Position numbers and translations under genes: made by a program. A stretch of 27,601 bases of DNA from Flavobacteriales bacterium UBA6772. GTDB lineage: Bacteria; Bacteroidota; Bacteroidia; Flavobacteriales; UBA7430. The notes beneath the pieces were generated by a model. That model saw nothing but the letters and a program-made list of their open reading frames with translations, had not been told where the DNA came from and did no database searches. This document shows, piece after piece, positions 1 through 8,449 of the stretch; positions within the stretch are counted from its first letter, which is position 1; the number at the start of each line of letters is the position of its first letter. The stretch covers positions 16,292-43,892 of the forward strand of contig DKGK01000111.1 in the NCBI GenBank assembly GCA_002453265.1. The letters run 5' to 3'.

Positions 1-1098
1 TTCTTTTTAGTAGCCGCCTGTATTGTAAGTGCAATTATATCTTTGGCTACAGGCTCGTCTTGGTCGACAATTGCTACCATAGGTGTTGCTTTATTAGGTA
101 TAGGGCAAGCAATAGGAATGTCTGAAGCTATGGTTGCAGGTGCAATTATATCTGGAGCTTATTTTGGTGATAAAATGTCGCCATTATCGGATACAACTAA
201 CCTAGCCCCAGCCATGGCAGGAACTGACTTAGTAACTCATATTAGGTACATGACCTATACCACCATTCCATCTATAGTAATTACCCTTATTATATTTTTG
301 TTTTTAGGCTTTAATCTCGAAACCCAAAGCTCGCCAGATGATATTCAAATTATATTAACTGCTTTGCAATCGAAGTTTGTAATCACTCCTTGGTTATTTT
401 TAGTACCTGCCTCAGTAATACTACTAATTGTAAAAAAAGTACCAGCTATACCTGCCTTATTTGTAGGAACAATTTTAGGTGGAGTAGCTGCTATAATAGT
501 ACAGCCAACAATTATTACAGAACTAGGAAATTCATCAAACTACTTTCAGGCCTCTTTTGTAACCTTAATAGATGCCATGAGTAGAGAAGTTAGTATAAAT
601 ACCGATAACGAAATGATTAACGGCTTGTTAAATACAGGTGGAATGTTTGGAATGTTAAATACGGTTTGGTTAATTATTTGTGCTATGTGTTTTGGCGGTA
701 TTATGGAAGCTTCGGGCTTTTTAAGTAAAATTTCTAATTCGCTTATGAGTTTAGCTACTAACACAGCCTCTTTAGTTGCTACCACTTCAGGAACCTGTAT
801 TTTCTTTAATCTTACAGCTTCAGACCAGTATTTAGCAATTGTAGTGCCGGGGAAAATGTTTAAAGATGCCTACAAAGAAAAAGGATTGGCTCCAGAAAAT
901 TTAAGTAGAACCCTTGAAGATGCAGGAACAGTTACTTCCGTCCTAATTCCGTGGAATACTTGTGGTGCTACCCAAGCTAGTATTTTAGGTGTTTCTACCC
1001 TTACTTACCTTCCTTTTTGCTTTTTTAATATTATTAGTCCTTTTATGACTATTTTGTATGCTGTGGTAGGTTATAAAATACGAAAATTAAAAGCTTAA
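1..1098 (+). CDS. nhaC: Na+/H+ antiporter, NhaC family (5' end missing)
   Basis: Secondary antiporter of the inner membrane that would exchange Na+ for H+ (some NhaC relatives exchange malate/lactate with Na+). The reading frame is open from base 1, so the gene begins outside the window; the TTG at 43 is only an internal leucine codon. Visible landmarks are the glycine/serine-rich ATGSSWSTI stretch, the GAYFGDKMSPLSDTTNLAP motif typical of NhaC, many hydrophobic helices, and a second internal SGT...DQYLAIVVPGKMF element near the C terminus that resembles an inverted-repeat half of the fold. The stop is at 1096-1098. The following gene is 62 bases downstream and has its own promoter-like box. 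The family call is firm; the transported ion pair is inferred. Confidence 0.9.
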   Translation, partial: FFLVAACIVSAIISLATGSSWSTIATIGVALLGIGQAIGMSEAMVAGAIISGAYFGDKMSPLSDTTNLAPAMAGTDLVTHIRYMTYTTIPSIVITLIIFLFLGFNLETQSSPDDIQIILTALQSKFVITPWLFLVPASVILLIVKKVPAIPALFVGTILGGVAAIIVQPTIITELGNSSNYFQASFVTLIDAMSREVSINTDNEMINGLLNTGGMFGMLNTVWLIICAMCFGGIMEASGFLSKISNSLMSLATNTASLVATTSGTCIFFNLTASDQYLAIVVPGKMFKDAYKEKGLAPENLSRTLEDAGTVTSVLIPWNTCGATQASILGVSTLTYLPFCFFNIISPFMTILYAVVGYKIRKLKA

Positions 1099-1113
1099 TT
1101 TTTACGATTTTCC

Positions 1114-1144
1114 TTTAGCAAGTCTAAAGGCTTGCTTAAATTTG
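1114..1144 (+). promoter_or_regulatory. Bacteroidota-type promoter of the TPR membrane protein
   Basis: TAAATTTG (1137-1144) fits the -7 consensus TAnnTTTG, and TTTA (1114-1117) sits 19 bases upstream where the -33 TTTG/TTG element is expected. The start codon follows 16 bases after the box. The -33 element is imperfect. Confidence 0.45.
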
Positions 1145-1160
1145 CAGAAATATATATTTT

Positions 1161-1673
1161 ATGTACAACAAGGAAATAAAATTTGCTCTTACACTTGCAA
1201 TTTTTAGTGCTAGTATTTATCTTTTTACACAAGGAGAAATTGGCTATGGTATTGTAGTAATCTTGCTAATGGTATTGGTCGTTTTAAGCATATTTAAAGA
1301 CGAAAGAATACTCAAAGCTTTTTATTACTTACGCAAAAACGATATGCCTAAGGCAGGTATTGTTTTAAGTAAAATTAAGCATCCCGAAAAGATGATTAAA
1401 TCGCAGGAAGCATATTATTATTATTTAAACGGTTTAGTTCTTTCTCAAACACAAATGAATAAGGCGGAAAAGTTTTTTAAGAAAGCTTTAAATATTGGAC
1501 TTAGAAGTGATACTGACCAAGCAGTGGCCAAACTTAATCTTGCGGGTTTAGCCATGTCTAGACGTCGAAAAAGAGAAGCTACTACTTTGCTTACAGAGGT
1601 TAAGAAATTAGACAAACACAATATGTTGGCAGATCAAGTGAAAATGCTAAAACAGCAGTTGAAAAGAATCTAA
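1161..1673 (+). CDS. Small membrane protein with TPR-like C-terminal half
   Basis: Not a named family that I can identify. The 170-residue product has two hydrophobic segments at about residues 7-24 and 29-45 with a very short turn between them. A basic, helical soluble part follows from about 46. Residues about 82-135 (YYYLNGLVLSQ, KAEKFFKKALNIG, AVAKLNLAGLAMSRR) have the spacing of one to two tetratricopeptide repeats, which suggests protein binding. The C terminus is lysine-rich. The ATG start follows a TAAATTTG promoter box by 16 bases. The gene converges with tsaD. Function unknown; probably a cytoplasm-facing scaffold tethered by a helical hairpin. Confidence 0.75.
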   Translation: MYNKEIKFALTLAIFSASIYLFTQGEIGYGIVVILLMVLVVLSIFKDERILKAFYYLRKNDMPKAGIVLSKIKHPEKMIKSQEAYYYYLNGLVLSQTQMNKAEKFFKKALNIGLRSDTDQAVAKLNLAGLAMSRRRKREATTLLTEVKKLDKHNMLADQVKMLKQQLKRI

Positions 1674-1781
1674 TTATTCATCTTTTATCACATACAATTG
1701 TTGATTTATTTTTACCAATTAATTTGTTTAAAGGTTAGGTGTTTTTCGTAACGCACACCTTCCAATAATAATTGACAATTA

Positions 1782-2810
1782 TTAATGAAGGCCTAATTTC
1801 ATACGAGCAGTTGCGGTAATGCTAGAGTCTGTAAATTTATTTTGTAGAAACTTATGATAGCCTACAATGGCAATCATGGCTGCGTTGTCGGTGCAATATT
1901 CAAACTTAGGAATATAAACCTTCCAATTATGACTTTTTTCTCGGTCTTTTAATGCTTTTCTCAAGCCCGAATTAGCCGAAACACCACCTGCAATAGCAAT
2001 GCGTTTTATACCAGTTTCTTTTACTGCATTACCCACTTTTTCAAGTAGAATCTCTATAATGGTATGTTGTATAGAAGCACAAAGATCCTCTAGGTTGTTT
2101 TTAATGAAATCTACCTCTTTCTTTTGCTCTCTTTGTACTAATTGAAGAATATTAGATTTAAGTCCACTAAAACTAAATTCTAAGTCTTTTACACGAGGTT
2201 TCGTAAATTTAAAAGCGGTAGGATTCCCTTTTTTAGCGTACTTATCTATTAAGGGACCTCCAGGGTATTGTAGCCCTAATATTTTAGCACTTTTATCAAA
2301 TGCTTCTCCAGCGGCATCATCAATAGTTTCGCCAATAACGGTCATTTTAAAATGCTCCTCTATATGTACAATTTGAGTATGTCCACCAGAAACGGTAAGG
2401 CATAAAAAGGGGAATACCGGCATTTCCTGTCCTTCATCAATAAAGTGAGCCATTATATGTCCCTCCATATGATTAACATCAATTAAAGGAACATTTAAAG
2501 CTAAGGCTAAAGATTTCGCAAAAGAAGTGCCTACAAGTAGCGAACCCATAAGTCCAGGACCCCGAGTAAAGGCAATAGCATCGACTTGCTCTTTGCTTAT
2601 ATTTGCTATCTTTAAAGCCTGATTCACTACAGGAACAATATTCTGCTGATGTGCACGAGAAGCGAGTTCTGGAACTACACCTCCATAATCTTGGTGAACC
2701 TCTTGATTGGCAACTATATTAGATAGAATTTTAGCGTCTTTTATAACGGCAGCTGAGGTATCGTCGCAAGAAGACTCAATTCCTAGAATGGTGATGCATT
2801 TTTTAGTCAT
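1782..2810 (-). CDS. tsaD: tRNA N6-adenosine threonylcarbamoyltransferase TsaD
   Basis: Transfers the threonylcarbamoyl group from threonylcarbamoyl-AMP onto A37 of tRNAs that read ANN codons (t6A), working in the cytoplasm with TsaB and TsaE; those partners are not in this window. The 342-residue length is usual for the family. Hallmarks: GIESSCDDTSAAV at the N terminus, the metal-binding NHMEGH motif, SGGHTQI, GETIDDAAGEAFDKSAK, YPGGP, FSFSGLKSN, AGGVSANSGLR and TDNAAMIA near the C terminus. The ATG at 2810 is supported by the conserved start of the domain (LGIESSCDD) close behind it. The gene is divergent from the TamB-like gene, with 75 bases between the tsaD ATG and that gene's TTG. Confidence 0.97.
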   Translation of the reverse strand: MTKKCITILGIESSCDDTSAAVIKDAKILSNIVANQEVHQDYGGVVPELASRAHQQNIVPVVNQALKIANISKEQVDAIAFTRGPGLMGSLLVGTSFAKSLALALNVPLIDVNHMEGHIMAHFIDEGQEMPVFPFLCLTVSGGHTQIVHIEEHFKMTVIGETIDDAAGEAFDKSAKILGLQYPGGPLIDKYAKKGNPTAFKFTKPRVKDLEFSFSGLKSNILQLVQREQKKEVDFIKNNLEDLCASIQHTIIEILLEKVGNAVKETGIKRIAIAGGVSANSGLRKALKDREKSHNWKVYIPKFEYCTDNAAMIAIVGYHKFLQNKFTDSSITATARMKLGLH

Positions 2811-2814
2811 CCGA

Positions 2815-2844
2815 CAAAAATAAAGAATTGTCTTATTAATACAA
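2815..2844 (-). promoter_or_regulatory. Candidate tsaD promoter
   Basis: Read on the minus strand, TTG (2842-2844), a 19-base spacer and TATTTTTG (2815-2822) match TTG-N19-TAnnTTTG. The box ends only 4 bases from the ATG, so the transcript would be leaderless or nearly so; this lowers confidence. Confidence 0.4.
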
Positions 2845-2885
2845 TTAAAAACATAATTAAGCGTATATTATTTTTTGGAAGCCTT

Positions 2886-5800
2886 TTGGTTTTTGGATTC
2901 CTCTTGGTTTTTCAAATTCCTAGCATCCAGCAAACCTTAGCAAATGAGTTTTCGAAATGGCTAGAATCTGAATTTATGATTTCCTTAACCTCAACTAAAG
3001 TTAAGGTGGGTTTATTATCGGGTTTGGTTTTGGAAGATATTTTACTGTTAGATAGTAAAGCCGATACTTTGGTTTTTGTGGAAGAGCTAAAAGTAACCAC
3101 CACCGATTTAGCCTTCAATGATTTCAATAAAATATACCTCAAAGGTTTACATCTCAATTGCATTTACACTGATACTATTACAGACGCTCCTTTATATAAA
3201 CTACTTGCACCTTTGTTTGCTAAGTCTGGGGGCAATACAGAACTTAATATTGATAATGTTTGGATAAATGGTGGTGAGTTTACCTTTGGAAAGACAGAAG
3301 AATTAACCTATTTCACTAATATTAATATGTACCTAAAAGAGGTGCAACTTACCAAAGAAACGAGTTTTGTTTTGAGCGATTTAAATTGGGATATGAGAAA
3401 TGGAGAATCCCATAAATTAGAAGCTAAAGAATTTACATCTTCGTCTAAAGGATTTAATATTAAAGGATTTAATTGGAAAAGTGGAACTTCAGAAATCGAT
3501 TTAAACCTATTTCACACTACAAAAAATGATTCTTCGAGCATAGCAATAAATACATTTAAGCTAAATAAATTAGCTACAAATGGCTTGTATTCTAACTGGC
3601 CACCTAGCTTAGAATTGCAAATGGAGGCATTACTCAGTATTAAAGGTAATACGCTTACATCCAATAATTTTCTTGTTTCAACCAATGCTGGTAGTCTAAT
3701 AATGGGCGATATTGCTATAGCCAATATTTTCGAATTAGAGCAGTGGCAATATAATCTTACTACCCCTACATTAAATATTAATAGTCACGAGTGGCAATGG
3801 CTAGAACCCTTATTCAAATATAATTACTTACTCGAAAATTTAGGGGATATAAAATCGAATCTAATTCTAAAAGGCACTCAGAATGAGGTGGATTTGCAAA
3901 TGGATGTAGCTTCTAGCGAAGGCTCATTTAGTACAGCTCTTTTTATAAGTAAACCAGACTCTGCAAAAGCACCTCTTTATGAGGGAACAATCGTATTAGA
4001 TAAATTTAATTTAAATGCTCTAATACAAGATTATCCAATTGCTACAATCAATGCCAATTTATCTGTAAATGGGCAAGGATTCGATTTATTGAGTTTTGAT
4101 ACCGATATTATTGGCGAAATTAAAGCTGTAAAAATAGGGGGATACAATTACAAAAACATCAGTTTAAATGGACGTTTACAGCCCAATTATTTTAAAGGAG
4201 AAGCTTTTGTAGTAGATGAAAATTTAGAATTAGATTTTGCAGGTGAAGTAGATTTTTCTAAACCTAAACCTGTAATGGATTTTACAGCTGCTATTGTACA
4301 AGCCAATTTAGTTCAGCTTAATTGGTACGATAAAGAGCCAGTAGCTAATTTAGCTACTTTAATAGAAATGAATTTAGTAGGCGATAAATGGGCGAATATA
4401 GAAGGGGCATTAGGCGTGTACTTTACCACTTTAGAAACCGAGAATACTTACTACCATTTTAACGATTTAAAATTCCTGTCTTCTAAATCTAACACTGGCG
4501 ATACATTAACTTTTAATTCCGATTTTGCCTCTGCTCGTTTAGATGGGGAAATTGATATACCCAATTTATACCAATCCTTTTTAGCCTATTTGGCTCCACA
4601 TTTTCCTTTAATACCAAAAGTAGCTACAAAGCATCAAAACTTTAATTTTGATGTAACTGTTTTTAACAGTTCGCCATTAACAGATTTATTTATTCCACAA
4701 CTTCACCTGGGCGATGGAACTCATGTTACAGGAAAATTTAATACCAAAGAAAGTGGACTCAATATTGCTGTGGAGAGTTCTAATTTAGGCTGGGAAAATT
4801 GGCTTTGGAGAGATTTACACCTCAATTCTACAGTAACAAAAGAATTGTGGAAAATAGATTTATTGGGTGCTAAGCTAGATTATAATTTAGAAACTAAATT
4901 CGAAAATATTGAAATTGACCAAGTCGGTACTTTGGGAGACTGGAGATACTCTTTGGCATGGACTAGCGAAGATTCTATTAAATTTGATGGTATTGTTAAA
5001 GGGATTGCTAATATTGGTACTCATGCTTTAGAATTTGATCTAGAGGAAAGTCAGTTTTATTTTGCCGATACCTTATGGACTTTAAAAGAAAACTCATTTT
5101 TTAATTATCATACAAACGGTAATTTATCATCTACTATATCATTGAATACAAGCCTTCAATCACTCGATTTAAGTTATAATAAAAATAAGCTAACAGATGA
5201 GCTTAGCTTAGCTGTTAGTGGTTTCGAATTTGAAAATATTAATCCTTGGTTAATAGAGGCTAATTCTAGTTTACAAGGCTCGTTATCTGGCGATATTGTA
5301 GTAAAAGATCTTAGCACACAACCTAAAATTAGTTCTAATAGTAATACAACTAATATATTACTAAATAATTATCCTTTAGGCGATTTGGAACTTCTAATTG
5401 CCTATGATAAACTAGCTAATAGTCAAGTTGTTTCAGGTGATGTTTTCGATGGATTAAACAAAACTTTAGATATTTCTGGTGTTTATTTACCCCAGCTAGA
5501 TACTAGTAATTTTCATTTAGATTTAGAGGTTTATCATTTTAACTTGAAGCATTTAGAATCTTATGTAAACAATATTTTTAGCGATTTTAGTGGAACAGGT
5601 ATTGGGCATTTTAATATATATGGAAATCTTAAAAATCCAAAATTTGATGGGGGTTTAATTGTAAACGATCTATTTATTTCTTCACCTTATTTAAATATTA
5701 ATTTACTAGGACTAAATGAATCTAAATTAACATTTAGTGATAAACATATAGCATTTTTAGATATTGATTTAGTTGGTTTAGAAAACAAAAAATATGTTGG

Positions 5801-7130
5801 AAAAGCCAAATTATCTGGCGACTTATTACATAATAATTTTAAAGATTTTTATTTAGATTTAAATCTACAAGCCGATAGTTTGTTAGCTTTAAATACCGAT
5901 GCCTATAAAGATGAAGCCTACTATGGTAGAGCCATAGTTACTGGAGATGCTTCATTTTCTGGTCCTTTTAACGCCATAGATTTAAATGTGAATGCAAGTA
6001 CCAAAGAAGGTACTTCATTATTTATTCCTCTAGATGATAAAGAGTCTTTGGAAGAAATGAGTTTTATTAAATTTATTGGTAATAAAACGACGACTACAGA
6101 TTCACTTTGGTCTATCTCAGAAGTTGTGAAATCGAAATCAGGCTTGTTAATAGACATGAATTTTGAGATTACAGAGGAGGCAGATATAAACATAATTTTT
6201 GATGAAACTTTAGGCGATAAAATCTCTGCAATTGGAACTGGTTTCATTAATTTGGGTGTGAATGAAGCTGATGAAGTCTATATGTTTGGTGATTATACTG
6301 TAAGTAAGGGCGATTATTTATTTACCCTTCAGAATTTTGTAAACAAAAAATTCGAAATTGATAATGGTGCCCAATTAATATGGGATGGAAATCCGTACAA
6401 AGCTCAAATGGATTTATCTGCTATTTATACTGTTAATACTAATATTAATGCCCTTTCTGCAGAACACAACCGTAAAACAGACGTAGATTGTAGTATGCTT
6501 ATGACGGGCGATTTACTTCAACCAATTATTAACTTTGATATTAAAATTCCTAAAGGAGACGATTCAATTAATCGAATTTTAGACGAACGTACGAATACTG
6601 AAGAAAAGAAAACCCAACAATTTTTATCATTATTGGTGCTCAATAGTTTTATGAGTTCAGACGAATTACAAAGTACAGATGTTGATTATTTGAGTACGAC
6701 ACTTTCTACAGGAACAGAAGTGTTAAGTAACCAGCTTTCTAATTGGATGTCCCAATTTACCGACAAGTTCGATTTAGGTTTTAAATACCACCCAAGTCAA
6801 GGCGATACTTTAAGTAATAAAGAATTTGAATTACTCTTAAATAATATGAAAGTTAACGACCGAATTACGTTTAACGGAAATATTGGAAATCAGCTCGCAC
6901 AAAATACATCACGTATAATTGGCGATTTTAAAGTTGAGTATCAACTTAAAGAAAACGGAAAACTAAAGTTTTTAGCTTTCAGAAATCTTGAAGAAAGTTT
7001 TCAATTACAAGACGATGCTACAAATTATACTACTGGAGTAGGGCTTTATTACAGAGATGATTTCGACAGCTTTAAAGACTTGTGGCATCAGTTTTTAGGA
7101 ATATTTAAACGAAAAAAAAGAAATGAATAA
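2886..7130 (+). CDS. tamB: TamB-like translocation/assembly module protein (DUF490 C terminus)
   Basis: Giant envelope protein of the AsmA/TamB group, anchored in the inner membrane and spanning the periplasm as a long beta-rich groove. In proteobacteria TamB works with the outer-membrane protein TamA and is linked to outer-membrane protein or lipid transport. The 1414 residues begin with a hydrophobic stretch ending in FQIPSIQQ. They continue as repetitive beta-strand-rich sequence and end in a TamB-type domain (about 1080-1414) containing GDYTVSKGDYLFTLQNF and LIWDGNPYKAQMDLSAIY. The frame stays open upstream to 2787 with no ATG, GTG or TTG before the TTG at 2886. That TTG cuts into the hydrophobic anchor: the upstream frame reads IIKRILFFGSLLV just before it, which looks like the true N terminus. 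Translation may therefore begin at a non-standard codon such as ATT at 2835. The gene lies next to tsaD, an arrangement I recall from other Bacteroidota. Confidence 0.88.
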   Translation: MVFGFLLVFQIPSIQQTLANEFSKWLESEFMISLTSTKVKVGLLSGLVLEDILLLDSKADTLVFVEELKVTTTDLAFNDFNKIYLKGLHLNCIYTDTITDAPLYKLLAPLFAKSGGNTELNIDNVWINGGEFTFGKTEELTYFTNINMYLKEVQLTKETSFVLSDLNWDMRNGESHKLEAKEFTSSSKGFNIKGFNWKSGTSEIDLNLFHTTKNDSSSIAINTFKLNKLATNGLYSNWPPSLELQMEALLSIKGNTLTSNNFLVSTNAGSLIMGDIAIANIFELEQWQYNLTTPTLNINSHEWQWLEPLFKYNYLLENLGDIKSNLILKGTQNEVDLQMDVASSEGSFSTALFISKPDSAKAPLYEGTIVLDKFNLNALIQDYPIATINANLSVNGQGFDLLSFDTDIIGEIKAVKIGGYNYKNISLNGRLQPNYFKGEAFVVDENLELDFAGEVDFSKPKPVMDFTAAIVQANLVQLNWYDKEPVANLATLIEMNLVGDKWANIEGALGVYFTTLETENTYYHFNDLKFLSSKSNTGDTLTFNSDFASARLDGEIDIPNLYQSFLAYLAPHFPLIPKVATKHQNFNFDVTVFNSSPLTDLFIPQLHLGDGTHVTGKFNTKESGLNIAVESSNLGWENWLWRDLHLNSTVTKELWKIDLLGAKLDYNLETKFENIEIDQVGTLGDWRYSLAWTSEDSIKFDGIVKGIANIGTHALEFDLEESQFYFADTLWTLKENSFFNYHTNGNLSSTISLNTSLQSLDLSYNKNKLTDELSLAVSGFEFENINPWLIEANSSLQGSLSGDIVVKDLSTQPKISSNSNTTNILLNNYPLGDLELLIAYDKLANSQVVSGDVFDGLNKTLDISGVYLPQLDTSNFHLDLEVYHFNLKHLESYVNNIFSDFSGTGIGHFNIYGNLKNPKFDGGLIVNDLFISSPYLNINLLGLNESKLTFSDKHIAFLDIDLVGLENKKYVGKAKLSGDLLHNNFKDFYLDLNLQADSLLALNTDAYKDEAYYGRAIVTGDASFSGPFNAIDLNVNASTKEGTSLFIPLDDKESLEEMSFIKFIGNKTTTTDSLWSISEVVKSKSGLLIDMNFEITEEADINIIFDETLGDKISAIGTGFINLGVNEADEVYMFGDYTVSKGDYLFTLQNFVNKKFEIDNGAQLIWDGNPYKAQMDLSAIYTVNTNINALSAEHNRKTDVDCSMLMTGDLLQPIINFDIKIPKGDDSINRILDERTNTEEKKTQQFLSLLVLNSFMSSDELQSTDVDYLSTTLSTGTEVLSNQLSNWMSQFTDKFDLGFKYHPSQGDTLSNKEFELLLNNMKVNDRITFNGNIGNQLAQNTSRIIGDFKVEYQLKENGKLKFLAFRNLEESFQLQDDATNYTTGVGLYYRDDFDSFKDLWHQFLGIFKRKKRNE

Positions 7131-7132
7131 AA

Positions 7133-7152
7133 AGTTTAATTATGCTTAAACT
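7133..7152. terminator. Weak AT-rich hairpin between convergent genes
   Basis: AGTTTAA (7133-7139) and TTAAACT (7146-7152) form a 7-bp stem with a 6-base loop in the 50-base gap between the TamB-like and AMP nucleosidase genes. The stem is AT-rich and lacks a clean T-tract, so the terminator role is suggested mainly by position. Confidence 0.25.
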
Positions 7153-7180
7153 CAATTTACTATTTCTTTATTTTATTGTT

Positions 7181-7954
7181 TTATCCAAACTTTAAGTGTT
7201 TAACAGTAAGCCCTTGGTTTTTCAATTCCATCAAAGCATCAATACCTATTTGTATATGGTCTTTTACAAATTCTTGGGTTACTTTTTTGTCGCTTTCTGA
7301 AGTTTTAACACCTTCGGGAACCATAGGTTGATCAGAAACCAACAATAAAGCTCCACAAGAAATATGGTTTGCAAAGCCTACCGTAAATAATGTTGCCGTT
7401 TCCATATCGATTCCCATGCACCTTGTTTCTCTCAAATAATCTTTAAACTCTTCATCATGCTCCCAAACTCTTCTGTTTGTAGTAAAAATAGTTCCTGTCC
7501 AATAATCTCGTTCGTGATTTCTTATTGTTGTAGAAATAGCTTTTTGCAAAGCAAAAGAGGGTAGTGCTGGTACTTCTGGTGGGAAATAATCATCAGAGGT
7601 TCCTTCTCCTCTAATTGCAGCAATTGGTAGTATTAAATCGCCGAGTTTATTCTTCTTTTTTAAGCCTCCACATTTGCCCAAAAAGATTACAGCATTTGGT
7701 TTTGTTGCACTTAATAAGTCCATTATGGTTGCAGCATTGGCAGACCCCATACTAAAGTTTATCATCGTTACGCCTTTTGCGGTAGCATTGGGCATTGCTT
7801 TATCTAATCCATTAATCTCACAATTGTGTAATGTTGCAAACTCATTTAGATAATGTTGAAAATTTGTTAGCAGTATATATTCACTCATGTCAGCTAACTC
7901 TATTCCAGTGTATCTAGGAAGCCAATTTTTTACTATTTCTTCTTTATTCTTCAT
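7181..7954 (-). CDS. amn: AMP nucleosidase (short Bacteroidota form)
   Basis: Hydrolyses AMP to adenine and ribose 5-phosphate in the cytoplasm, a purine-salvage and adenylate-balancing reaction. The protein belongs to the purine nucleoside phosphorylase/MTAN fold. Visible landmarks: NFSMGSANAATIMDLL, FLGKCGGL (phosphate-pocket loop), GTSDDYFPPEVPAL, the ribose-binding GIDMETATLF motif, and the catalytic/purine-pocket LLVSDQPMVPEG. At 257 residues it lacks the extra N-terminal domain of E. coli Amn (about 480 residues). Bacteroidota proteins of this length are commonly annotated as AMP nucleosidase, but other PNP-fold nucleoside substrates cannot be excluded. It converges with the TamB-like gene and is divergent from the HsdR-N-like gene, 48 bases away. 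Confidence 0.85.
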   Translation of the reverse strand: MKNKEEIVKNWLPRYTGIELADMSEYILLTNFQHYLNEFATLHNCEINGLDKAMPNATAKGVTMINFSMGSANAATIMDLLSATKPNAVIFLGKCGGLKKKNKLGDLILPIAAIRGEGTSDDYFPPEVPALPSFALQKAISTTIRNHERDYWTGTIFTTNRRVWEHDEEFKDYLRETRCMGIDMETATLFTVGFANHISCGALLLVSDQPMVPEGVKTSESDKKVTQEFVKDHIQIGIDALMELKNQGLTVKHLKFG

Positions 7955-8002
7955 ATAGTTGATTTAAGAATTTATGTATCTTCGTTTTTTATTTCTATTT
8001 CT

Positions 8003-8449
8003 ATGCAGGAACTAAATTTACCAAAATATTCTTTAAAATTCAAATCTAAAAATGGCAAGGTTTATATTTACGATTTCATTCGAAAAAAATATTTAGTAAA
8101 CACTCCAGAAGAGTGGGTTCGTCAGAATTTTATTCAGTTTTTAATTCTTGAAAAGAATTATCCAGCTTCATTAATGGCTGTAGAAATGGGAATTGATGTA
8201 CTAAACACCAAAAAGAGATGCGATATTGTGTTGTACAATACAAAAGGATTGCCAAGTATTATTGTAGAATGTAAGGCTCCATCAGTTAAGATTTCTCAAG
8301 ATGCTTTCGATCAAATTGCTCGTTACAACTTAAGCTTAAATTCTAAATTTCTAATTGTAACTAATGGATTACAACATTATATATGTGTAATGGATCACGA
8401 AAATAAATGTTACCATTTCCTAAAAGAAATTCCGAATTATTCGAATTAA
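8003..8449 (+). CDS. Solo HsdR-N-like PD-(D/E)xK protein
   Basis: A 148-residue protein matching the N-terminal nuclease-like domain of type I restriction subunit R (HSDR_N_2 type), standing alone without helicase, specificity or methylase genes. The nuclease core is visible: E37 in PEEWVRQ, D74 in KRCDIVLYN, then E89-x-K91 in IIVECKAP, followed by an ARYNLSLNSKFLIVTNG stretch as in HsdR proteins. All catalytic residues of a PD-(D/E)xK site are present, so it could be an active DNA or RNA nuclease. Its role is unknown; similar stand-alone genes occur in many Bacteroidota, which argues for a housekeeping role in DNA metabolism rather than restriction. The ATG at 8003 follows TATCTTCG (7977-7984), a near match to the promoter consensus. 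Its stop codon directly abuts the stop of the convergent methyltransferase gene. Confidence 0.82.
   Translation: MQELNLPKYSLKFKSKNGKVYIYDFIRKKYLVNTPEEWVRQNFIQFLILEKNYPASLMAVEMGIDVLNTKKRCDIVLYNTKGLPSIIVECKAPSVKISQDAFDQIARYNLSLNSKFLIVTNGLQHYICVMDHENKCYHFLKEIPNYSN

Noticed and set aside
1114..1140. AGCAAG/CTTGCT hairpin after nhaC as a terminator
   Set aside because: Only a 6-bp core stem without a T-run, and it overlaps the promoter-like elements of the next gene.
1674..1781. Terminator hairpins between the TPR-like gene and tsaD (AGGTGT/ACACCT at 1737-1760; TAATAATT/AATTATTA at 1766-1784)
   Set aside because: Short or purely AT stems, a long loop in the first, overlap with the tsaD stop in the second, and no clear T-run.
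5921..6247. 108-codon open frame on the minus strand inside the TamB-like gene
   Set aside because: Antisense shadow in a long beta-rich gene; no recognisable domain or start context.
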